Positions 53,150-61,959 of a DNA stretch of 64,000 nucleotides are shown here, in pieces (position 1 is the first letter of the stretch; each line of letters opens with the position of its first letter). The translations under genes and the position numbers were made by a program. The notes beneath the pieces were generated by a model. That model saw only the letters and a list, made by a program, of their open reading frames with translations. It ran no database searches and was not told the origin of the DNA. Source of the stretch: Pomphorhynchus laevis. Taxonomy: Eukaryota; Acanthocephala; Palaeacanthocephala; Echinorhynchida; Pomphorhynchidae. The stretch lies in NCBI GenBank assembly GCA_012934845.2, contig WNNJ02003412.1:1-64000 (forward strand), read 5' to 3'.

Positions 53150-53780
53150 AAAATAAATAAAAAGCTTTATTATAAATGGTAAAAAGTAAGCTTTATTAAT
53201 GTAAAGCGGAGGGAAATGTACATAAGGCATATTAAAAACTCTATATTAAAAGTAATATATTAAAAAGGTTTACTGTGGATGACTGAAAAGTTGTAAAATT
53301 CATATAAAAAGAACTTGTCTCGTGTGAATAATTTTATTTTTATAATTTTTGCAACGTTTTAATCACACACAGTGACCCTTTTCAAGATAGTACTATATTT
53401 AAAAATATAATTTTATACATTATATTGTAATATTAAAATATAATTTAATTATATTAAAGTAATTATATTTAAGTAATTACCAACCTTAGTTGTATAACGA
53501 ACATCAAAAACTGCTCTTTTATTTTAAATAGTTGATACTGATCCATTATTGATAAATAATTATTGAGGTAAGATCAAAGGAAATAATAAATTATTTTTGA
53601 TATTTCGCTAACTTCTGTTAGCATCTTCAGAAAATTACAAAAAATGTAATTTTCTGAAGATGCTATAATTTTTACAATTTTTATAATTTTTACAACGTTT
53701 TACTCACACACAGTGACCCTTTTCAAGATAGTACTAGATTGAAAATTATAATTTAATACATTATATTGTAATATTAAAAT
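53150..53780. repeat. Segmental duplicate, copy 2, with internal repeats
   Basis: 53160-53240 matches 51580-51660. Then ttgcaacgttttaatcacac and cagtgacccttttcaagata (53346-53390) is duplicated at 53690-53733. Between the two, 53520-53645 is an inverted single unit of the 94-bp repeat family (gctaacttctgttagcatct). Its end ttacaaaaaatgtaattttctgaagatgct turns back on itself. Confidence 0.75.
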
Positions 53781-54319
53781 ATAATTTAATTATATTAAAT
53801 TATAATATATATAATTTTAAGTTATAAAATCTATAAAAAGAAATTGTTTCATGTAAATAATTTATTATGCCTAAACATATGATATAAATTATTTATTTGG
53901 TGTTTATCCAAACACTTGAATAAGTGTTTGTATTTTTCTAGCATTCAATGTTTGCTTGAAAAAGAAAAACATTGTTGTTCTTTCATATAGTAGCACTGCG
54001 TTCTTCCGTGTATTTCATTCATATATAAAGCTTTTGCGTTGTTCTAATAATGTAGTGTATGCTTGAAAACAACATGGTCGAAAGCTTGCAACTAAGGAAA
54101 TTTGTAATAAATACTCGTACCTATAATTTTATTCTCACCAACATGAAACAGGTTAAATTCAACACGAAAGTAATTATAATAGATAAATATATTACATAAA
54201 AATACGATAATATATTGTAATGTATAGTTTAATGGACATTTATCTAGTTAATTTATAACGATATCAACAGATGAAGCCGGTCTTTGTTAGAGTAAAAATG
54301 CATTTATCTAGTAATAAAT

Positions 54320-54600
54320 ACTAACCCATAATCTTCTTCCATTTCGATTATATAGTTTTATTGGAAAAACGGAGAAAATAATGTTCCTTTATTTGAAAAA
54401 AAATTCAATATTTTTTGATATCTTCTGCTATCATGATCGGGATTACAATATAAACAATTACAATTACAATTTATTAATGTGAAACATTTTATTGTAATTC
54501 TGATGATGATATCATGATTTATCAAAATGTTGATTTTTTTAAATAAATGAAACTATTTTCTTCTTTATTCCAATAAAGAATAATATATTAAAAATAAAAA
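54320..54600. mobile_element. Diverged copy of the 61.8-kb fold-back MITE
   Basis: tgttcctttatttgaaaaaa, cttctgctatcatgatcggg and attttattgtaattctgatg parallel the element at 61759-61959, and the left flank aacccataatcttcttccat is shared (54331 and 61547). The inverted arms are imperfect, so it is older. Confidence 0.65.
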
Positions 54601-54860
54601 TTTTAACAACAAAAATTTATTTTTTGAACAATATCTTCAATTTTTGGTATTTTACTGTTATTCTTGTTAATGCTTCTTAATTTTAAGAAACATCAATTTA
54701 TTTGCTTTTTTATTACATTACAAAGGATTACATAAATATATACAAATTATAAATAAAATAGAATTTTATTATAAATACAAATTGTAAATAAAAACTGTAA
54801 TTTTTTTAGAAAAACTGTAACATTTATAATGCAAATAATATTGACTATAAAAATTGAACA

Positions 54861-55027
54861 CTTTGACATTAAACAATTTGATAAATTGTTTAATGTCAAA
54901 GTTGTTTAAAAATTAAACAAATTTTGAAAATTTGTTTAATTACAAATTTTCGACAATTACAATAATCCTTTTCAAGTGTTATGTTTTCAAGGGTTAAAAA
55001 TGACAATTGCAATTGTCGAAAATTTGT
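54861..55027. repeat. Cluster of perfect hairpins
   Basis: Three inverted repeats lie side by side: a 19-bp stem at 54861-54879/54883-54901 (loop gat), a 15-bp stem at 54911-54925/54927-54941 (loop g), and an approximately 17-bp pair caaattttcgacaatt (54943-54958) / aattgtcgaaaatttg with a loop of about 50 nt. Stems this long with almost no loop are expected to extrude as cruciforms. No coding. Confidence 0.85.
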
Positions 55028-55249
55028 GAACAAAAATTTCTTATTTTAATATTCCTCCGGATGTTTTAACGGCCTAAACAATTTACTATAGGTTATAGTT
55101 GCATTATTAATAATAATGCAAATAATATTGACATATCTTTAAATATTATTGATTTGTGTAGGATATTATAACACTTTTATAAAGTGGCTGATTATTCACA
55201 ATACGAAACAACTGTTACTGTACAGTTAAATTTATTATTAATTAAATAT

Positions 55250-55420
55250 TTATTACTAAAATAATTTTTATTCTTTAAATTTAATAATAAAATTTACTTA
55301 AATTTATTATTTATAAATTATAATATTATCTTATTATAATATTAAAATATTATATAAAGTATAATATAATAATTATAATATTAATTATAATATTATATAT
55401 AATATTTGCCAGTGCTATTC
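55250..55420. repeat. Low-complexity AT tract
   Basis: taatattataata-type repeats with no other signal. Confidence 0.7.
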
Positions 55421-55489
55421 GCTGATGATCTTTTTTGGTAAAGCTTGTCGAGCTCTCAATACTTAGATTGCTAGGCATTGTTCTAGCTT

Positions 55490-55620
55490 TAAGTATGTTT
55501 TGACATACTCGTGCAGTCTGCCGGTCCTCATATGCATCCAGCAGTTGGAGATACCTTGCACTGATGAAGCAATACGATGACGAAACGGTACTAGTTACTG
55601 TTTTGTCGATTCTTTCGTGA
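55490..55620 (+). ncRNA. Candidate hammerhead-like motif, second family member
   Basis: gcaCTGATGA at about 55556-55566, then GATGACGAAAC, ACGGTA-CTAGT-TACTGT (6-bp stem III with one G-U pair) and a U at the expected cleavage position. Stem II is weak here, unlike the copy at 23925-23972, while the cleavage base is acceptable. Upstream tactcgtgcagtctgccggt and atgcatccagcag align with the upstream of the minus-strand copy. The two are members of one dispersed family carrying a hammerhead-type core. Confidence 0.45.
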
Positions 55621-55639
55621 CTGATTCTTTCGTTATATA

Positions 55640-57090
55640 AACTGATTACTTCCCCAGGAATTCTCTCAACTCTCCTAATAAATTATACAATAATATTATA
55701 TACTGTGATTTATAGCATATAATATATTATTTTATATTATTATATAATATGCATTTACATTGTAGTTGCGTGAACTTGTGATAGACGAGTTATTTTTTAT
55801 TTAAATTTATTTTTATAGTTTATACAAGCTATAAAAGTTGCGTATTTATGATGGGAATTTATTATATTACATTGAGCACCATGATCATTTTTCAGTTCTA
55901 AATGTTCAAACTGTGGTAAAATAAATTCAATCTAATTTTAGTCAGTGTCATGGCTATTTTCACACACAAAAACCGTAATGTATTTGATGCATAAATGACC
56001 AATATCTTGAATTAGGTGGACGCAATTAATGTCTGATCGACTCAGATAATAATTAAAAGTAAATTTTTAATTTTGTAGTTCACCGTTTCACTATAAAGGT
56101 TTCAATTAAACAAATATTTTAAGTTTTGCTTACATTTCTGCTTGACAGGTCAAACTCTTACCTGGTCGTTGTATGCTGCAAGAAATCGACGCTAATGAGA
56201 ATGTGATATATCCTTTTATAAGAAAGAAATTCTATACAAAATCAAAATGATAAATTCACAAGGCGATGTCCTATTCATAATTCGCAATAGATACGATTAC
56301 GTATCGACAACCAGAATCGCTACATTTTTCGATTTGGTGCAAAAAATAGCGTTGGCATCTTCTATCGCAAAACCAAAAAAAACAGTCGAAATTAATCTTT
56401 CTCCTCACTCTCTATAGCGTCAAAGTTGTATAGCTTGGGATATTTAATTTCACCTTTATAAAAATATATTTAATATACCTTTACTGAATTAACAGAGAGA
56501 GTCAGAGCTGAATATCTAATTGCGGGTAGTTTTCACTATCAGCATTTTGTCTGCTATTATTTTCGAATGAAAAATAGCCTGACCACAAAAAAAAACAAGC
56601 ACTTTTAGTGTGAGCAGCGATAAAAAGTATGTTGAAAATAAAAAAAACGTTGAAACATAAGAGAACACCGTGTAAAAATTGCATTTTTCGGCTTGATTTC
56701 TTAAGGCGAATAAAGAAAGGTTATCGAAAAGGAAGGCTTGCGTAACTTGCAGATCGCTGAATTGCTGTTTTTATCTCTATTTGCACTTTTTAAGTAAGAT
56801 GTACGGCCATCACATACTGAATACTAAATTTTCATATTGCCCTAAGTTCTTCAGTACTCTGATGTTAGTTATATATGCAATGTATGAAATGACAGGCGTG
56901 CATTGAGGTTCGAGAGTATGTTATCGCATGATACTAGTGTAATGGAATGGTGCAGCGGACAAAAGTTACTTCTTTCAAAAGTGTTCTTTACTGAGAGGAA
57001 TAGAGAGAGGAAAGAAAAAATGGTCTAAGTGCAATAAACACATAATGGTTTTTTACAGAACCTTTGTATTCTCGAAAAAATGCTGTTTTG
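55640..57090. other. Gene-free DNA
   Basis: No credible gene, RNA or named repeat found. Short open frames are compositional. Confidence 0.4.
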
Positions 57091-57098
57091 TTTACTTA

Positions 57099-57460
57099 GA
57101 AGAAGGCTGCTTCAACATAACTGGTTTTTCTAAAGTTGCAGTTAGAATGATCAAGAAAGTAAAGTACAAAATAAGACACTTTCTTCACATCACACAAACT
57201 TTGAACTCTAGCTAACTTTGAACGAAACGACATCGTTCTGTTAGATAACTTTGTACTAATTGGAAAATATGTCTATTTTTAAAAGAATGCTTAATCCAGT
57301 TTATAATTTTAATCCCAATTTATTCTGCTATGATTAAATTTAATCTATTTTGCGTTTCACTTTTTAAACGAGAGCTAATTGAATTTTCTGGTTCTAATTA
57401 ATGTAGCTAAGCACCACAAAACTAAAAACCACAAACGGGATTCGAGGACGATCTTTAATT
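57099..57460 (+). repeat. Recent direct duplication, unit 1
   Basis: About 362 bp from gaagaaggctgcttcaacat to gaggacgatctttaat are repeated almost unchanged at 57478-57840. No coding capacity. Contains the short palindrome aacgaaacgacatcgttctgtt. Confidence 0.95.
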
Positions 57461-57477
57461 AAAGAAGTTTAATTAAA

Positions 57478-57840
57478 GAAGAAGGCTGCTTCAACATAAC
57501 TGGTTTTTCTAAAGTTGCAGTTAGAATGATCAAGAAAGTAAAGTACAAAATAAAACACTTTCTTCACATCACACAAACTTTGAACTCTAGCTAACTTTGA
57601 ACGAAACGACATCGTTCTGTTCGATAACTTTGTACTAATTGGAAAATATGTCTATTTTTAAAAGAATGCTTAATCCAGTTTTATAATTTTAATCCCAATT
57701 TATTCTGCTATGATCAAATTTAATCTATTTTGCGTTTCACTTTTTAAACGAGAGCTAATTGAATTTTCTGGTTCTAATTAATGTAGCTAAGCACCACAAA
57801 ACTAAAAACCACAAACGGGCTTCGAGGACGATCTTTAATA
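57478..57840 (+). repeat. Recent direct duplication, unit 2
   Basis: Second unit, with only a handful of substitutions and one 1-bp insertion relative to 57099-57460. The 17-bp junction attaaagaagtttaattaa lies between them. Confidence 0.95.
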
Positions 57841-59430
57841 AATAATGTCGCTGTAAATAATTTATATTTCATAATTTTAATTAAACTATATATAATTTAG
57901 TTTATATAATTTTTATAATTTAACAATATCAATTTACAATTAATAAACAACACAATTATTTATAAAAAAATCAAAACTTTTAAAATTTATAAATATTTAA
58001 AGTTTATATTTAATATACTTATATAACAATTTATAATTTAAAATTATAATTAATGTTTTTAAATTTGTAAATTTCTCAAATTTATTAAATTTCTAATAAT
58101 ATTTAGTATATCTCAATTTGGGTTCAATTTAGGTAATAAGGACTCCATAAACTTTAGGAAATAACAAAACAACATTCATATAAGAATGTAATAAGTCTGA
58201 ATTTGCTCTTTATAATAAATTAATATTAATTCTATATAAATATATACGATTAACTATTACTGATTTCTTACTTGTGATCAAAGAACTGAATAAAATAACT
58301 ATGATAAACTCGTTTCTCTAAAAGTAAAAAGCGTAAACAAGAACCTAATATTTAAAAAAATAAAGAGTTTTAATCAACAGTAAATTTATGATAAAAATTC
58401 ATGCGTAAATAATTCAAGAAGTAAATAATTATTTTCCTTCTCGTAAGTATTCAAAGCTATTCAAAGCTGTCAAGTGAATTGTTCAGACATAACTAAATAT
58501 ATTCTTTCCTAATGTCCTATAAATCATCGATGCTCATTCAAGGCAATTTTAGATCTTACGCGAATTTCAAATTTTCCGAGTTTGCAACTTCAAAAATGCA
58601 ATTTGCATTGTATGTCATAAATATCATAAACAGAAAATCAATTTAAGAGAGTCTTGATAAGTATTTTGAAAATGTTTCATCACATCAAGAAGTGTTTCAT
58701 GTTTAATGAAAACTATTAAGTTTTGCGACTGCTATACATGTAATGTAAAAAAACCTATCCCTTGCGTATCTCAATAGCAAAACTAAAAATGCACTGTTTA
58801 AAACCGTATCGTAACGATCAGTTGATGTATTATTTGAAGATATATAAAATCATTAGAGAGAATCGATGCCGATAGTAAGTATTAGATACACCTTCTATAC
58901 ATAAAGATTACTCAATCTGAATGCGAAACCTTCAAAATACATCTTTACTGGATTCAAACACTTCTAGATAAAATATATATTTCAAAAACCAATGCGTTAT
59001 ATTCCATCCTATGTCTAGGTATAAGTGCTTTGATCCATTAAAAATAAACATATAATATAATAAATAATATTTTTCTATATATAATATTTTGCTATATAAT
59101 ACATAGCCCATTACTGAATAGAAACGGTAAAACACAATTTATAACAAAAGAATGTCAAATTTACACTTTCAACAAGCAATGATAATAAAATTTTAAAGTG
59201 ATTTACATACAGCAAAATTCACAAATACAAAACATTTTATTGGTTTTAAATTCTGTGAATTTTTATCGAAGTAATCAAAAAACTTAATTGAAAGATATTT
59301 CTCAATTAACAAGGTATATATGTATTTAGTGTACAGTTCACATTTTGGGAACAAAATGCAAAATAGCATTTTGTAACAGGATGAGAATTCAAGGATGTTA
59401 AATTGAAGAAATCTGAGTCTAGGTATTTTT
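57841..59430. other. Gene-free AT-rich DNA
   Basis: No feature supported beyond AT runs. Confidence 0.4.
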
Positions 59431-59434
59431 TTAC

Positions 59435-60367
59435 TATCTATAAAATTATTAGTTTTTTATATATACTCATATATCGTCAATATATCGAAACATATATTTC
59501 ATATATTTATATTGTTTGGATTTATTTTTTACACATTTATGAACAAATTCATCTTCTATAGAGTTTAAAAAAGGGAAGCTATAATTGGGATTATTATAAT
59601 TGGGATTATAATTGGGATTATAATTGGGATTATTATAATTGGGATTATTATTGGACTATTATCTCCCATTGGAACACATTTTACTTGTCTAAATATAGAT
59701 GTCTCTACCTTTAAATAATTTTGATAGGTTATTAAAAGTTATTAAATTTTATTAACGCTTCTTTTATATCTGTTAAATCTAGATTTGCATATGGCGTACT
59801 AAAATCGTAAATATTCATATTTTGAGAATGTATTCCTGTTGTCTGTTCTAAAAATTCTTTTGCAGAATTAATACTGATATAGTGTTTTATACCAGTATCA
59901 ATTTTGATTACATTACAATATTTTTTAAAGTGTGCTTTAATTACTTTAAGTATTTTATTCATATAAATAGAAAGTGGTTTTTATGTATATTTAAAAGCAC
60001 TACATATGAACCTAGATTTTATTAGATTTTTATGTAATTTTGGATTCCAATATAATATAGGTATAGTTTTATCATCTAATTCAATTTTTATACCATTTTT
60101 ATCTATTATAGAACAGTGACTTGTAATAATTGTTTCTAAACTCAACTCACTACGTTCATATGTTGGATTTACATTTAAATCATTAGAATTAACTTCTTTC
60201 ATCAGTATATCATAATAAAGCTTTTTGCATATGAAGACAAAGTTATTACTAGCTTTATCAATAGTTGTTATTATATAGTTATCCTTTAATTTAGTAAGTT
60301 CTTTATACATATATTTATTAATTTTATCTTTCCTTTTATAATTGTTTGTTATTTTTGTTTTTAAAGA
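59435..60367 (-). mobile_element. Penelope-like (Naiad-type) element, inverted copy
   Basis: Minus strand. From 60367 one reads KRKDKINK..., MYKELTKLKDNYIITTIDKA, SNNFVFICKKLYYDILMKEV and PILYWNPKLHKNLIKSRFIC, then MNKILKVIKAHFKKYCNVIK, NIYDFSTPYANLDLTDIKEA, VPMGDNSPII, an Ile/Pro-rich repeat, LNSIEDEFVHKCVKNKSK and MFRYIDDI. It matches the copy at 34620-35590 domain by domain. It is degraded and truncated at both ends. The repeat within the RT is described separately. Confidence 0.87.
59581..59655 (-). repeat. Minisatellite inside the Penelope RT
   Basis: Units of attgggattata / attgggattattata (12 and 15 bp) are repeated five to six times. On the coding strand they extend the codons for PII into PIIIPIIIIP-type residues. 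The sequence before (CVPMGDNSPII) and after (NSIEDEFVHKC) corresponds to adjacent residues in the copy at 35410-35500, so the repeat arose within the coding region. Confidence 0.85.
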
Positions 60368-60716
60368 AGAGGAGTGTGAAGGGGTTATGTATGGAGCAAA
60401 TTGTGTATATATGCTTTAGGATAAATCGAGTTATGTCCTTGGGTAGACTGATAGACCGCGTCTCCTGAGGGACTATAGCATCTGCATCTCTATCAGAAGA
60501 AGCCTAAGGGCTTAAGCAACTTCCTAATTCCACTGAAGGATATTCAGTAAAAGAGGTTCTTGAGAACTTCCCATTGCGTTATTGTAACCAGAGTGGGACG
60601 CCTCCCACCTAGTCAAAACCAGAGGCGGAAAGGTCACCCATTCCACCTAATGTTCCTATAAATGAAGACTTTTTATCTTTCCTTTTATAATTGTTTGTTA
60701 TTTTTGTTTTTAAAGA
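60322..60716. repeat. 46-bp direct repeats flanking a GC-richer insert
   Basis: 60322-60367 and 60671-60716 are identical (ttttatctttccttttataa, ttgtttgttatttttgtttt, taaaga). The repeated bases belong to the Penelope copy, so they look like a long target-site duplication made by whatever inserted the DNA between them. Confidence 0.9.
60368..60670. mobile_element. 303-bp GC-richer insert of unknown nature
   Basis: Noticeably richer in G and C than everything within several kilobases. Landmarks are gggtagactgatagaccgcg, gaagcctaagggcttaagca and gtgggacgcctcccacctag. It contains hairpins (gcctaagggcttaagc; gtgggacgcctcccac), giving it the look of a structured-RNA-derived retroposon or a processed RNA copy. 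I see no tRNA A/B box, no long poly(A), and no open frame of note. Not recognised. Confidence 0.5.
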
Positions 60717-60719
60717 TAA

Positions 60720-61530
60720 GAATTTAAGTCATTATAACCGAATTATAATTATTTTATATAATTATTATAATTATTATATAAGTATGAACCGTGGCTGCTC
60801 TAAACAACTATAATATTTTGATATCAAGATCATCTGCAATTTGGTAACTTTAATATTTTTATATTGTAAACAAAAATGTTAATTGATTGTCAAATAATGA
60901 ATGTCATCGAATGTCAAAAGGTCGGTATCGCTTAAGATATACATGCCTTTCAGAATCACCTTTAATGTTGTAACAAATAACGTTGTTAATATTACCATAT
61001 TATCATAATATCGTAACATCATCTTCAAATCGTTATTCAGAATCCATTATCATTCAGTGATGTATTTATAAATCATTTTCAGATACATGTATTTGTAGCT
61101 TTAAAATTATTAATTAGTATAAGTTGAGGTTTTAAATATTATTTTTTGAATTTTTGTCAAAATTTTTCAACAACGTTTTTAAATACATTTTTCGCATGTT
61201 TTATTTGTTTTTTTTGTAAATGATCAATTTTGTTCTTTTATATATGCGATTTTATTGTTGTTTTATAATTACAAAGCAGTGAGACACTGTATTTCCATTA
61301 TATAAACACTACTCTCTCTTTTATCTTTTAAATTTTATTTTCTGATTCTTAATATGATGGCAGTAACTGTCAAAATATAAATTTTTCAATAAATTTTAAA
61401 TTTCCAATTGGTTCATTTTTAGTTCTATTTTTGGTTCCATTTCTGGTTCCAATTAAACTTCGATCAAAGATGCATTCATATCATATTTAGATGCACATAT
61501 TTGTATCTGTAAAATTACTAAATACTTATT
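60720..61530. other. Gene-free AT-rich DNA
   Basis: No feature supported. Confidence 0.4.
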
Positions 61531-61564
61531 TGTAATAAATATTAAACCCATAATCTTCTTCCAT

Positions 61565-61745
61565 TAAGACGGGCCAAATGCTCTAAGTGTCTGAATAGTC
61601 AACGGCCCAAATGAGTATTGAGTATGGTCAATACAATTGTACTTGTGCGTTTATAATTCCTTGGCATCTGAAAAGACACATCCTGCTTCATCGGTGGCAC
61701 GGGTAACATGGCCCTTTGTTGGCGTGCTTGGACTTGTAGTCTCAA
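61565..61745. other. GC-richer island, unrecognised
   Basis: aagacgggccaaatgctcta through ggcacgggtaacatggccct and tgttggcgtgcttggacttg is less AT-rich than its flanks. It has a short direct repeat of (g/c)ggcccaaatg. No open frame or RNA family is recognised. It abuts the fold-back MITE. Confidence 0.3.
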
Positions 61746-61758
61746 ATATGTATAATCC

Positions 61759-61959
61759 ATAGTTATTACAGGAACAAAGAAGCAGAAATTATCCTTTATT
61801 TGATAAAAATTCTATTTTTCGATAGCTCCTGCTATCATCATCAGGATTACAATAAAATGTTTTGAAACATTGTAATCCTGATAATAGCAGAAGCTATCGA
61901 AATATAGATTTTTTATCAAAAAAGGATAATTTCTGCTTCTTTGTTCCTGTAATAACTAT
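61759..61959. mobile_element. Fold-back MITE with ~90-bp perfect-looking arms
   Basis: atagttattacaggaacaaa gaagcagaaattatcct at the left is mirrored exactly by aggataatttctgcttc tttgttcctgtaataactat at the right. The inner arms (tttcgatagct..tgctatcatcatcaggattacaat / attgtaatcctgataatagcagaagctatcgaaa) continue the pairing to a short centre near 61855-61870. About 200 bp, non-coding. A diverged relative lies at 54320-54600. Confidence 0.9.

Noticed and set aside
60368-60670. tRNA-derived SINE or rRNA fragment
   Set aside because: No A-box/B-box pair or familiar rRNA signature was visible; left as unknown until searched.
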